DNA of 64,000 nucleotides from Anaerotignum sp. (GTDB lineage Bacteria > Bacillota > Clostridia > Lachnospirales > Anaerotignaceae). The position numbers and the translations under genes are program-made. Positions within the stretch are counted from its first letter, which is position 1. Each line of letters starts with the position of its first letter. The notes under the pieces were generated by a model. That model did not search any database. It was not told the origin of the DNA and saw nothing but the letters and a program-made list of their open reading frames with translations. Location: positions 1-64,000 of the forward strand of contig NZ_DAOUQB010000004.1 in the NCBI RefSeq assembly GCF_030625865.1. Direction: 5' to 3'. Of the stretch, positions 26,164 through 34,314 are shown one piece after another.

Positions 26164-26808
26164 TCACCTATTTTTCAATAATTCGGCCATTTCCAAATGT
26201 GCCTTGTCATTTAGCGTCATTAAAAACTTTTTATCATCAAAAGTAATATCAATCATAGAAATTGATGTATTCGTCAGCCACATTCTACGGTACATGGTTA
26301 AATCCAAACCCAATAGCTTAATCATAAAAACCCGTAGCAACCCGCCATGAGAAACAATGGCAATCCGCTGACCTCTATGTTTTTTTATAATTTCTTCAAA
26401 GCCTGCCATAGAACGCTCTGCCACCTTATGGAATGACCCTTCCCCAGGCATAGTATGGGCAAAAGGGTTATCAAAAAAATCCGTATATGGCTTTCCGTAT
26501 TTTTCCGTGAGTTCCGCCACGGTATGCCCTTCCCATTCGCCAAAATTAATTTCTTTGAAATGCTCGTCCATAATAAGAGAGAGCCCTTTTTGTTGCGCAA
26601 TGGGTGTAGCTGTAGCAATTGCCCGTTTCAAGGGAGATACATATATGGCATCCAAAGGCATATATGTAAATCGTTTGGCTAAAAGTTCCGCCTGCCATTT
26701 TCCTTCTTCGGATAGCTCAATGTCTGTCCAACCCTGATAACGTCCGCCTCTATTCCACTCCGTCTCGCCATGACGGATTAAGTATAATCTTGTTTTTTCC
26801 TGTTTCAT
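26164..26808 (-). CDS. histidine phosphatase family protein (phosphoglycerate-mutase-like)
   Basis: A 214-residue enzyme with the catalytic LIRHGETEWN motif (residues 10-19), GRYQGWTDIELSEEG, and the second His in AIVSHGGLLRVF. Family members include cofactor-dependent phosphoglycerate mutases, CobC and general sugar phosphatases; the short length and lack of mutase-specific inserts favour a phosphatase. It is first in the operon leading to cmk, plsC and ispH-rpsA, and has a strong promoter. Confidence 0.88.
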   Translation of the reverse strand: MKQEKTRLYLIRHGETEWNRGGRYQGWTDIELSEEGKWQAELLAKRFTYMPLDAIYVSPLKRAIATATPIAQQKGLSLIMDEHFKEINFGEWEGHTVAELTEKYGKPYTDFFDNPFAHTMPGEGSFHKVAERSMAGFEEIIKKHRGQRIAIVSHGGLLRVFMIKLLGLDLTMYRRMWLTNTSISMIDITFDDKKFLMTLNDKAHLEMAELLKNR

Positions 26809-26846
26809 ATGAAATCATTCCTTTTTATGAAATTTCTTAACTATAT

Positions 26847-26875
26847 ATTATACGTGACACACCCTTTTCTTTCAA
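26847..26875 (-). promoter_or_regulatory. promoter of the phosphatase-baiN-cmk-plsC-ispH/rpsA operon
   Basis: TTGAAA (26875-26870), 17-base spacer, TATAAT (26852-26847). Near-consensus and correctly placed 38 bases before the first start codon. Confidence 0.82.
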
Positions 26876-27150
26876 GAAAAAAAGCCCCAAAAGGCATATC
26901 CTCATGTAATTTAAACTCAAAAACAATGTTGACCATTCTCCGGAGTTCAAAAATTACCACAATATGCATTGGAGCTTTCTGCGTATGAAAACCACTTTTA
27001 CCCACCAACTACCCTGTGGCTTAAAAAGTTTCATAAAACATTCCTTTTCCAATTCATGAATAAATTAAAATTTCCCAACAAGAATTTATACCGTTTGGTG
27101 AATTACATATATTTTTGTTTTCAATTTTTTCCTATTATAAATAAAAAGAG
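26876..27150. other. AT-rich intergenic stretch with no recognised feature
   Basis: Between the phosphatase promoter and the end of rluB I see no convincing gene, RNA or repeat. A 75-codon plus-strand frame from 26969 overlaps the rluB end, lacks a good ribosome-binding site and has an unprotein-like composition. Confidence 0.5.
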
Positions 27151-27153
27151 CTT

Positions 27154-27870
27154 TTATAACCCTTTCAAATATTTTACTTCTTTGGGCGTAAGATGACGAT
27201 ACTTTCCCCTGGGCAAATCTCCAAGTTTCAATTCCCCCGTAGCAACCCTTTTCAATTGCGCAACAGGGTGCTTAATCGCCTCACACATCTTACGAACCTG
27301 TCTGTTTCTCCCCTCATGAATCACAATTTCCACAACGGATTGACGATCACCTTTTTCTAAAATCTGAATTTTAGCAGGCTTGGTTTTTCTGCCGTCAATA
27401 AAAACTCCTCGGCGAAATTTTTGTAAATCCATATCATCAGGAGTGCCATAAAGCTTTGCGGTATATGTTTTCTCCACATCATGCTTGGGATGGGTTAGTT
27501 TATATGTTAAATCCCCATCATTCGTCAACAAAAGCAATCCAGAAGTATCATAATCCAATCTGCCCACAGGAAAAATTCTTTCTTTTACGTCCCTTATCAA
27601 ATCCATAACCCCGGGGCGTCCGAACTGCTCCTTTGCCGTTGTCACATAGCCTTCCGGCTTGTGGAGCATAATATAAACCATTTCCACTTCTTTTTTGCTG
27701 ACTTTTTTATCTTGATACAAAACCTCATCTTTTTGAGGGTCAACTTTCGTGCCTAATTCCGTTATTACCTTTCCGTTTACTTTTATCTTCCCCGCTGCAA
27801 TCAGTTCCTCTGCCTTTCGGCGGGATGCAACGCCTGCTTCCGCAAGAAATTTTTGAAGTCTTTCTTCCAT
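27154..27870 (-). CDS. rluB: rRNA pseudouridine synthase (RluB/RsuA family)
   Basis: A 238-residue enzyme that modifies a uridine in ribosomal RNA, probably in the 23S peptidyl-transferase region. An N-terminal S4 domain (ERLQKFLAEAGVASRRKAEELI) is followed by the catalytic GRLDYDTSGLLLLTNDG, with Asp near residue 102, and the closing HEGRNRQVRKMCEAI. The ATG has GGAGG. The promoter overlaps the intergenic gap after dacF. Confidence 0.93.
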   Translation of the reverse strand: MEERLQKFLAEAGVASRRKAEELIAAGKIKVNGKVITELGTKVDPQKDEVLYQDKKVSKKEVEMVYIMLHKPEGYVTTAKEQFGRPGVMDLIRDVKERIFPVGRLDYDTSGLLLLTNDGDLTYKLTHPKHDVEKTYTAKLYGTPDDMDLQKFRRGVFIDGRKTKPAKIQILEKGDRQSVVEIVIHEGRNRQVRKMCEAIKHPVAQLKRVATGELKLGDLPRGKYRHLTPKEVKYLKGL

Positions 27871-27901
27871 ACTGTTCCTCCATCTCTATCACATTGGAAT
27901 C

Positions 27902-27930
27902 AGTATACCCCACAGGAAAAAGAAAGTCAA
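27902..27930 (-). promoter_or_regulatory. rluB promoter
   Basis: TTGACT (27930-27925), 17-base spacer, TATACT (27907-27902). The -35 is only 8 bases past the dacF stop codon. Confidence 0.8.
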
Positions 27931-27937
27931 AGAAACT

Positions 27938-29092
27938 CTAAAACCAAGTAATCCAATTTTTATATAAATAGGAATACCAATCCGCTAAGGTATATGCCGA
28001 TGCAGAGTCATTTGCTACAATGGGTATTTCCGTCAGCACCTCATCTTTCAGCTTAAGTTGGGCGTTTCCAAGCTTTTGCCCTGCTTGAACAGGAGCCTCT
28101 ATGCTTTTGGGTAAAGATATGCTTATCTGCAAAGTTGCCTCCTCCTCTTTAGAAAACAAAGCTTGGTATCCTTCCTGCAAAACAGCGTCCACGGAGGACA
28201 CCTTGGAATGCAAAACAGAAACGTTTCCGCAAACCTCCCCCTTTTTCACCGCTTCATAAGGAAAAAAGGTAGCAAAACCATAGTTCATAATTTCCTTTGT
28301 ATCCGTCCATTTTTTCTCTTTACCCGTTGTTCCCCAACCACTGCCCAAAACAGCACTTACCAGTCGTACACTGTTTTGCTCTGCCGCCCCTACAAAGCAA
28401 TGCCCTGCTTTATTGGTAAAACCTGTTTTTACACCCATTGCCCCTTTGTACTCTTTTAAAAAACGGTCGGCATTGGTAACTTGGCACTGTCTTTTTCCTG
28501 TGACCTCAGAAACTGTCACCTCTGGCAAAGCAATAATCCGACAAAACTCCTCATTTTTCAACGCATATGTAGCGATCAACGCCATGTCTTTCGCCGTGGA
28601 GTGATGTTTTGCAAAAGGAATCTGGCTGTCTAAACCATTGGGAGAACCGAAAACCGTATCTTCCGCCCCAATTTCAGCCGCTTTTTCTGTCATAAGTGCA
28701 CAAAAAGCCTCCACACTCCCGGAAACATGCTCTGCCAACGCCACCGCAGTGTCATTGTAAGAACGCAACATCATAGCTGAAAGTAACTCTCCAACTTTCC
28801 ATTGCTCTCCCGTCTTTAAATCCATATTTACCTCCGGCTGAGCAGCAGCGTTTTTGCTAACGGTAACCACATCGTCAAGCTTTGCATTTTCCAAAACCAA
28901 AATTGCTGTCATAATTTTTGTTGTACTCGCCATGGCCAGCGGTTCTTCTTCATTTTTCCCCCATAGCAAACGTCCGGTGTTTCCATCTACCAAAGCTGCT
29001 CCCTGCGCGCCTACGGAAGGCTCCCCTCCATAAGCAATGGAACAGCATAAAAAAAGCAGGAGAATAAAGATCCCTGCACGCCTCATGTGCAT
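27938..29092 (-). CDS. dacF: D-alanyl-D-alanine carboxypeptidase (penicillin-binding protein 5 type)
   Basis: A 384-residue secreted serine peptidase that trims pentapeptide stems in peptidoglycan. A signal peptide spans about residues 1-22. The three penicillin-binding motifs are intact: STTK (Ser56-Lys59), SYN (111-113) and KTG (222-224). A C-terminal beta domain follows. I use ATG 29092, with AGGAG 7 bases upstream; GTG 29095 and ATG 29086 are alternatives. It is last in the operon with scpA and scpB, a common Firmicutes arrangement (dacB/dacF near scpAB). Confidence 0.92.
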   Translation of the reverse strand: MHMRRAGIFILLLFLCCSIAYGGEPSVGAQGAALVDGNTGRLLWGKNEEEPLAMASTTKIMTAILVLENAKLDDVVTVSKNAAAQPEVNMDLKTGEQWKVGELLSAMMLRSYNDTAVALAEHVSGSVEAFCALMTEKAAEIGAEDTVFGSPNGLDSQIPFAKHHSTAKDMALIATYALKNEEFCRIIALPEVTVSEVTGKRQCQVTNADRFLKEYKGAMGVKTGFTNKAGHCFVGAAEQNSVRLVSAVLGSGWGTTGKEKKWTDTKEIMNYGFATFFPYEAVKKGEVCGNVSVLHSKVSSVDAVLQEGYQALFSKEEEATLQISISLPKSIEAPVQAGQKLGNAQLKLKDEVLTEIPIVANDSASAYTLADWYSYLYKNWITWF

Positions 29093-29185
29093 CACCCCTC
29101 TCCTGCTATGTTTATTCAGCTTTTCTATAATTCATACAAAAAAACAATCTGTTTTGGACATTCGCAAAAAATCTCGTATTGCAAA

Positions 29186-29554
29186 TCAATCTCTGAATAT
29201 ATTTACCTCAGTAACCTGATTTTCCGCAATCTCCAACACTAACCATTCGCTGTCAATGGAAATGAGCCCTCTTTCCGGCCCTAAGTAATAAACCAAATTC
29301 CCATCTGTCTTAAAATACTCTGTTTCTGTATCTTTCCCCAGCAACAAAATAACTTCTTCCTTAGTCATCCCCAATAAATCGTGATTTTCCAATAAGTTAT
29401 CCACCATGTCTACCCTTTTTTGTGGATCATTAACCCATCGTTCTGTTGAAAATGTGTGTATCATTTTACTGCGGACAACTACAAACACAATAAAAATAAT
29501 GATGAGAAAACCAATTGTAAATTTTTTCTTATTCTTTGATAGAATTGCTTTCAT
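29186..29554 (-). CDS. small membrane-anchored protein, SmpA/BLIP-like fold suspected
   Basis: A 122-residue protein with an N-terminal hydrophobic anchor (about 11-30) and an extracytoplasmic part. LGMTKEEVILLLGKDT followed by short strands resembles the helix-turn-strand unit of SmpA/OmlA and BLIP-like proteins, which are small protein-interaction folds. It overlaps the 3' end of scpB by 26 bases and precedes dacF, so an envelope role is plausible. No named family is certain. Confidence 0.65.
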   Translation of the reverse strand: MKAILSKNKKKFTIGFLIIIFIVFVVVRSKMIHTFSTERWVNDPQKRVDMVDNLLENHDLLGMTKEEVILLLGKDTETEYFKTDGNLVYYLGPERGLISIDSEWLVLEIAENQVTEVNIFRD

Positions 29555-30080
29555 CCTCCTCCATCTTTGAAGCTTCCTCCAATTCAGGCAATTCAGCTAT
29601 GTTTTTGAATCCGAAATAGCGCAAAAATTCGTTGGTTGTCCCAAACATAATGGGCTTTCCGGGGCTTTCCATTCGCCCCACCTCGCAAACCAATTTTTTC
29701 TCAACCAGTTTGCTTACGGCATGTTCTGCACTGACACCACGAATTTCTTCAATCTGTGCACGGGTAATGGGCTGTTTATAAGCAACAATCGCCAATGTTT
29801 CCAGTAATGCCTGGGTTAAGCCCTGTCGGTTGGGGCTTTTATACATATTTCTTATGTATTCAAAACACTCCGCGGCAGTACACATCTGGTAAGCGCCATT
29901 GATTTCAACAATGCGAATTCCACGGCTTTCATTCTCATATTTATCTGCCAAAGTATGAATAATTGCTTTAGCCGTAGCCTTGTCCATTTCAATCGTTTGG
30001 GCAATTGCCGTCAAAGACACTGCCTCACCGGAAATAAACAGTAAGGACTCCACCACTGCTTCCAACTCAGATAATCTCAT
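29529..30080 (-). CDS. scpB: segregation and condensation protein B
   Basis: A 183-residue winged-helix dimer that, with ScpA, forms the kleisin part of the SMC condensin. Typical segments: LEAVVESLLFISGEAV at the N-terminus, LADKYENESRGIRI, ALLETLAIVAYKQPITRAQIEEIRGV, and LVEKKLVCEVGR. I use ATG 30080 with GGAAGGG 7 bases upstream; it overlaps the scpA stop by 14 bases. The C-terminal extension is acidic. Confidence 0.94.
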   Translation of the reverse strand: MRLSELEAVVESLLFISGEAVSLTAIAQTIEMDKATAKAIIHTLADKYENESRGIRIVEINGAYQMCTAAECFEYIRNMYKSPNRQGLTQALLETLAIVAYKQPITRAQIEEIRGVSAEHAVSKLVEKKLVCEVGRMESPGKPIMFGTTNEFLRYFGFKNIAELPELEEASKMEEDESNSIKE

Positions 30081-30846
30081 GCAAATCCCTTCCATCATAT
30101 CTCGATATGGTAATTTCCCCAAAAGTCATTTTTTGAACAATTTGTACTTCTTTTCGTTTAATCAACTCTAATAATGCTAAAAAAGTTACGACTTTTTCCA
30201 TCTTACCGGAATTTTTCCGAAAAATCGAAAGAAAGGTAGTCTTAGGTTGCAAAATCAGCATATCTCGGATATACTCCATCTTTTCCTGTACCGTAAATAA
30301 ATCCCTGGGAACCGTTTTGAAGGAGCTTCGCACATGATCTACCTTGGTTTCCTTCCTGTGCATTACTTGGCGGAATGCCAAATATAAATCCTCCATACTT
30401 AAACCTTGAAGGAAATCCTCCAAAGTCTGGGATTCCTTTCCTTTCAACTGTTTCACCGCTTGATCAGCTTCTTTGTAAAGCACCAGAGCTGCATCTTCTT
30501 CCCGTTGGCGCCATTCTTCCGTAACTTCTTTTATTTTTTTATATTCCAAAAGCTTTAATACTAATTCTTCTCTGGGATCAGGGCCTTCTTCTTCCTCATT
30601 CTTGGGCTTGGGTAAAAGCAGCTTGCTCTTGATTTCCAAAAGAGTTGCCGCCATAACCAAAAATTCACTCATATCGTCCATATCTCTATCTTCTGCAGCA
30701 TCTAGATATTCTAAATATTGGTCTGTCAAACGTGCCATGGGGATATCATAAATATCAATTTCATTTTTTTCTATGAGGTGATACAAAAGATCCAACGGCC
30801 CCTCAAAAGCATCTAATCGAATCGTAATTTTTTCCAATGAAATCAC
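30067..30846 (-). CDS. scpA: segregation and condensation protein A
   Basis: A 259-residue kleisin that bridges SMC heads. The N-terminus has the diagnostic FEGPLDLLYHLIEKNEIDIYDIPM motif in pieces (LDAFEGPLDLL, then NEIDIYDIPMARLTDQYLEYL), a central SKLLLPKP, and a C-terminal winged helix (FLALLELIKRKEVQIVQ). It overlaps scpB and follows the site-2-protease homologue by 15 bases. Confidence 0.95.
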   Translation of the reverse strand: MISLEKITIRLDAFEGPLDLLYHLIEKNEIDIYDIPMARLTDQYLEYLDAAEDRDMDDMSEFLVMAATLLEIKSKLLLPKPKNEEEEGPDPREELVLKLLEYKKIKEVTEEWRQREEDAALVLYKEADQAVKQLKGKESQTLEDFLQGLSMEDLYLAFRQVMHRKETKVDHVRSSFKTVPRDLFTVQEKMEYIRDMLILQPKTTFLSIFRKNSGKMEKVVTFLALLELIKRKEVQIVQKMTFGEITISRYDGRDLHEII

Positions 30847-30861
30847 CTCTGCCCAATCCGC

Positions 30862-31470
30862 TTATAAAATAAAGAAAATCCGCCCTAAGATATTGATCAC
30901 AAAATTGATAATTCCACCAAATAAACCTTGAAAAGCCCCAAAAAATAACAGGAACAGAAAAATCATCTGCACCATCTTTTCGTATTGCAGATACTGAAAA
31001 TATTTATTTGCAGGCAAAGACACAGAAAGCACTTTTATACAATCCATAGGGGAGACAGGCAAAATATTATATACTGCCAATCCTACGTTATAGTAACATA
31101 AATAATTGAAGACCATCGCTAAATAAACATTCCCAACAGATGCCTTCGTATACAGCGCCAAAAAGATGATCCCCAAAACCAAATTTGCAACTGAGGGTAA
31201 AACTGCAACCAAAAGGGTATCTCTTTTTCTGTTTTTGTAATATAAAGCACTGGTTTCTACCGGCTTTCCCCAACCAAAGCCACCGCTGTAAAACAACAAC
31301 AAAAAGCCAATGGGTTCAAAGTGGTTCACGGGGTTCAATGTCAAACGGCCCTTGCTTTTTGGCAAAGTATCTCCCAATGCTGTGGAAACCGCAGCTCTTG
31401 TAAACTCATGTATGGTTGTAGCAACAATAATACCGGGTATGCTCACCAAAAAAATCCAAAAGTAATTCAT
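30862..31470 (-). CDS. site-2 protease (M50) family membrane protein with altered zinc motif
   Basis: A 202-residue polytopic membrane protein closely resembling the short M50B group encoded next to scpAB. The family HExxH is here HEFTR (His21, Glu22, Arg25 in place of the second His). The following GD-LPKSKGRLTLNPVNHFEPIG is otherwise family-like, and the third metal ligand is kept in NILPVSPMD (Asp143). With one of three zinc ligands gone, proteolysis is doubtful. It is the first gene of the scpA-scpB-dacF operon. Confidence 0.82.
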   Translation of the reverse strand: MNYFWIFLVSIPGIIVATTIHEFTRAAVSTALGDTLPKSKGRLTLNPVNHFEPIGFLLLFYSGGFGWGKPVETSALYYKNRKRDTLLVAVLPSVANLVLGIIFLALYTKASVGNVYLAMVFNYLCYYNVGLAVYNILPVSPMDCIKVLSVSLPANKYFQYLQYEKMVQMIFLFLLFFGAFQGLFGGIINFVINILGRIFFIL

Positions 31471-31513
31471 TCTATCCTATTCCTTTCCAAAGAAAATTGT
31501 TTTCCAATTTATA

Positions 31514-31542
31514 ATGATACCAGAAATTCAAACCACAGTCAA
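31514..31542 (-). promoter_or_regulatory. promoter of the M50-scpA-scpB-dacF operon
   Basis: TTGACT (31542-31537), 17-base spacer, TATCAT (31519-31514), 44 bases before the first start codon. Confidence 0.8.
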
Positions 31543-31582
31543 TTTAACCCTTTTTTAAAAATCAAATTTCCCTTCTTTTTTT

Positions 31583-31641
31583 GCAAAGTCAACTTGACAT
31601 TTTGTGCAAAGTGAACTATACTAAAGCAAAGTTAACTTTGC
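31583..31641 (+). promoter_or_regulatory. XRE-regulator promoter with three GCAAAGT operators
   Basis: The promoter is consensus: TTGACA (31594-31599), 17 bases, TATACT (31617-31622). Three copies of GCAAAGTnAAC lie at 31583, 31606 and 31626. The last is a perfect 16-base palindrome, GCAAAGTTAACTTTGC (31626-31641), on the start of transcription; the first overlaps the -35 and the second fills the spacer. This is a classic autorepression layout. Confidence 0.85.
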
Positions 31642-31657
31642 AGAAAGGATGTGGATC

Positions 31658-31864
31658 ATGAAAACACGAATCCCTGAACTACGGCGTCAGCAAAAGCTGT
31701 CTCAAGAAGAACTTGCAAAAGCAGTGGGTGTAACACGCCAAACGATCACTTCCCTTGAAGTGGGTAAATACACCGCTTCTTTGGTACTGGCCCATAAAAT
31801 TGCCCTTTACTTTAACTTAACCATTGAAGAAGTTTTTTTATTTGATGAGGAGGAAAAATCATGA
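31658..31864 (+). CDS. XRE-family HTH repressor
   Basis: A 68-residue DNA-binding protein that is almost only an HTH_3 domain: [20 protein letters not shown] is followed by [14 protein letters not shown]. The start is ATG 31658 with AAAGG upstream; an ATG 9 bases earlier overlaps that site. The gene is read on the plus strand, opposite to its neighbours, from an operator-rich promoter and is joined to a membrane-protein gene by an ATGA overlap. Such pairs usually act as compact repressor modules. Confidence 0.92.
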   Translation: MKTRIPELRRQQKLSQEELAKAVGVTRQTITSLEVGKYTASLVLAHKIALYFNLTIEEVFLFDEEEKS

Positions 31865-32292
31865 AAAAAATAAGTTTTGAGAAGCGGCTGCGGCTGCGGC
31901 TCCAAGTAAATATCGCCTGCATGATACTATCTGCCATTTTGTTTGCCATTGTTCTTTGGAATAAAGACTTTGCATTCCTTCAGCCTATGTATTCAGCTTC
32001 CCTTTTTGGTCTTTTTTTTGCATCACTAGCCTTGTTTATACGCAACAAAAAGCTAAAAATGGATCCTGAAAAAATGAGAACAATGGAACTACTGGAAACA
32101 GACGAACGGAATGTTCTGATCATTCGTGTAAGCTATACTATCTTCACCTATGTTTCCTTTGGTATTCTTTATATCTCTATGTTGATTTCAGGCTTTTTTT
32201 CCACAACAGTTTTCTATACCTTGGAAACCCTTCTTTGTGCTAACTTAGTTTTAGTCCTTTTTATTCGTAAAATGGTGGAGAAAATATATTAA
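31861..32292 (+). CDS. four-helix membrane protein partner of the XRE repressor
   Basis: A 143-residue membrane protein with about four hydrophobic helices (about 16-36, 39-60, 87-112, 117-137) and a basic N-terminus. A conserved-looking ETDERN precedes the third helix, as in several small predicted membrane families (DUF2178/DUF3796-like) encoded beside XRE regulators. I cannot assign the family with certainty. The GAGGAGG site lies in the end of the repressor gene, with ATGA overlap, indicating co-translation. Confidence 0.75.
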   Translation: MKKISFEKRLRLRLQVNIACMILSAILFAIVLWNKDFAFLQPMYSASLFGLFFASLALFIRNKKLKMDPEKMRTMELLETDERNVLIIRVSYTIFTYVSFGILYISMLISGFFSTTVFYTLETLLCANLVLVLFIRKMVEKIY

Positions 32293-32309
32293 TCCTTGCT
32301 TTTTAGAAT

Positions 32310-32347
32310 AAGGGAAGTCACAGAACAATTTGTTTGTGACTTCCCTT
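32310..32347 (+). terminator. terminator of the XRE operon
   Basis: AAGGGAAGTCACA pairs with TGTGACTTCCCTT (about 32310-32322 and 32335-32347). The T-tract is short on both strands, so it may serve convergent transcripts. Confidence 0.65.
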
Positions 32348-32413
32348 TCATATATGTACATTATATTCTTCAACTCTGCCTAAAAGCATAAGGAAAGATT
32401 TCCAATATACACT

Positions 32414-33331
32414 TTACTGCATTCCGGTTTTTCCTTCATATACCTTCTGCATAAAGGGTACAGAAACCTCCAGCTCCTTCGCTAATCTGCATCCATTGCC
32501 CACCAGCCATTCAAATTCCGTTTCCTCTTTCCCTTCAAGCATATCTCTATATAAAGAAGTGATGGTTTCCGGGGGGAATTTCAAAAAGCCCTCCATATTT
32601 CTTTGAGGCATATCATCCATGCCTGTAACTCCAGATGCCTTTGCTAAACGGAGAATATCTTCAAAAATCCCTCGCAAAAATTCCATCTTTTCTTTATCTT
32701 CTTGGATTTTCCCCGCTTGGCAGTCAAAGTAAATAAAACCACAGCTATTGCCGCACATCATGGCATACTTCTCCCAAAGTTCTTTCATGATATCCTGCCC
32801 ATAGGTAGAGGGTAATCCTCCCTCATTTAGCATTGCCACAAGTTTTCTGGCTTTTTCGTTGTCCTTTCCATGGGCAAACCCTATGCCAATGCGCAAAAGC
32901 TTTCCTCCATTAAAAACGTGGCCAGTTTCTACAATATTGGAAAAACAATAAATATAGCTGTCGCTTACAACCCCTTTTCCGTCCAACCACCGGGAGACTG
33001 CTCTTGAAGCAGTAATACCATTTTGCAAAGGAACAACCAAAGTATCCTCTCCAACAATGTCTGCATATTTTTTGCAGGCTGCCTCTAATCCATAGCTTTT
33101 ACTGCAAAGAAACAGAACATCCACAACCCCAATTTCCTTAGGGTCATCGGTAACCAAACCAGGACATATTTTATGACTCCCCAAAATATCCGACTCTAGA
33201 TAAAGCCCTTTCTCCTGCAAAACCTGTTTCGTCTCTTCACGGGCAATGAAAATTAAATCTTTTTCATACTTTCTTAATCCTCCGGCAACGGTAGCCCCAA
33301 CGGCACCTAAGCCCAATATCGCAATTTTCAT
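32414..33331 (-). CDS. ketopantoate reductase family protein (ApbA/PanE)
   Basis: A 305-residue NAD(P)-binding oxidoreductase. The Rossmann motif is GLGAVGATVAG (residues 7-17). VPLQNGI and the central helical KEL-WEKYAMMCGNSCGF region with the catalytic-type Lys are family-like. True PanE makes pantoate for CoA; many paralogues reduce other 2-oxo acids. With no panB or panC nearby, the function stays open. The ATG has AAGGAGG. It is last in a long minus-strand cluster downstream of the DUF2971 gene. Confidence 0.82.
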   Translation of the reverse strand: MKIAILGLGAVGATVAGGLRKYEKDLIFIAREETKQVLQEKGLYLESDILGSHKICPGLVTDDPKEIGVVDVLFLCSKSYGLEAACKKYADIVGEDTLVVPLQNGITASRAVSRWLDGKGVVSDSYIYCFSNIVETGHVFNGGKLLRIGIGFAHGKDNEKARKLVAMLNEGGLPSTYGQDIMKELWEKYAMMCGNSCGFIYFDCQAGKIQEDKEKMEFLRGIFEDILRLAKASGVTGMDDMPQRNMEGFLKFPPETITSLYRDMLEGKEETEFEWLVGNGCRLAKELEVSVPFMQKVYEGKTGMQ

Positions 33332-33354
33332 TGTATCCTCCTTATGTCTGGTAT

Positions 33355-34299
33355 TTAATATCGTAACGGAATATCCGAGAGCTTCACAGGAATATCCAGC
33401 CCTTGCCCCATTAGAAATGAACGCACACCTCGCACTGCAATATCGCTGTTATTTTTTGCACCCACCATGACAGATTCCAGTGGTATAGGTGTACCAATCC
33501 CATCAAATTCCACCATAATATAGGGTAAAAAAACCTGCTCTAGAATTCTAAACCTTGGTCGTCCTCCCCGTTCTGTTGCCAAAGGTGAAAAGACAAATCG
33601 ATATTCCTCTTCCCCCTTAAAAAATTCGCTCTTAAAAAACATGGCATACACCGAGCAAACCATTGCCATATCACCGCCAATTTCAATTAAGGATTCTTCC
33701 CTTATGTCACCGGTTTCCTCAAAAATAGCCTCCAAATCCGAATAACCATCGTTAACCCCTCGTCGAATGCAGGAGAGCAGTGCCTCTAACAAGCAGGAAA
33801 TTTGTACTTCCTCGTCATAAATAACCGTACCATGCAAAAACGACCTACTAGAAAACCCTTGCACCAGCTTCTCATAATCAAATCCAAGACAATACCCCTT
33901 AAAATCAGTAAATTCAGCCCAAAGCAAAGCGCTGTTTTCTTGCTTGGAAAAGGAAACCACATAAAAACTTATGTGATCCTCCTCCGGGATACAAACGGTT
34001 TGACAGGAAGGGGTTATAATGGCAAGCTCATCCATCTCTGCTTTTATAATACGATATAACCTCCGCCCCAGTTCTTTATTAACAATATATCGATCAATTA
34101 ATTTATCCAAAACCTCTAAGGAATATAGAAATTCAAGTTTGTCATTCAAAAAATCGCTTTTCGTAGCAATAAATTGTCTATTTTCAACAATACCTTGAAT
34201 TCCCTCTGCTGTTGTATAATGGTACAATTTATCACCGCTGTTGCAAAGGGGTACATGTATCCAATCATCTAAATATTTTGTTGTTCTCCCTGTTTCCAC
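33355..34299 (-). CDS. DUF2971 domain-containing protein
   Basis: A 314-residue soluble protein. The N-terminal LYHYTTAEGIQGIVENRQFIAT... with NDKLE shortly after matches the DUF2971 pattern (YHYTs...il....l....NDp.E). Later are SFSKQENSALLWAEFTDFKGYCLGF and a KGEEEYRF segment. Several such proteins are found in defence or toxin contexts and have a possible ADP-ribosyltransferase-like fold, but no activity is known. The start is GTG 34299 with GGGAGG 8 bases upstream. Lying inside a proline/folate gene cluster makes it look like a later arrival. Confidence 0.8.
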   Translation of the reverse strand: METGRTTKYLDDWIHVPLCNSGDKLYHYTTAEGIQGIVENRQFIATKSDFLNDKLEFLYSLEVLDKLIDRYIVNKELGRRLYRIIKAEMDELAIITPSCQTVCIPEEDHISFYVVSFSKQENSALLWAEFTDFKGYCLGFDYEKLVQGFSSRSFLHGTVIYDEEVQISCLLEALLSCIRRGVNDGYSDLEAIFEETGDIREESLIEIGGDMAMVCSVYAMFFKSEFFKGEEEYRFVFSPLATERGGRPRFRILEQVFLPYIMVEFDGIGTPIPLESVMVGAKNNSDIAVRGVRSFLMGQGLDIPVKLSDIPLRY

Positions 34300-34314
34300 T
34301 TGGGAAGCCTCCCG

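Noticed and set aside
26969..27196. Plus-strand 75-codon frame in the 26.9-27.2 kb gap
   Set aside because: It runs into the end of rluB, lacks a usable ribosome-binding site and has low-complexity aromatic/Lys composition.
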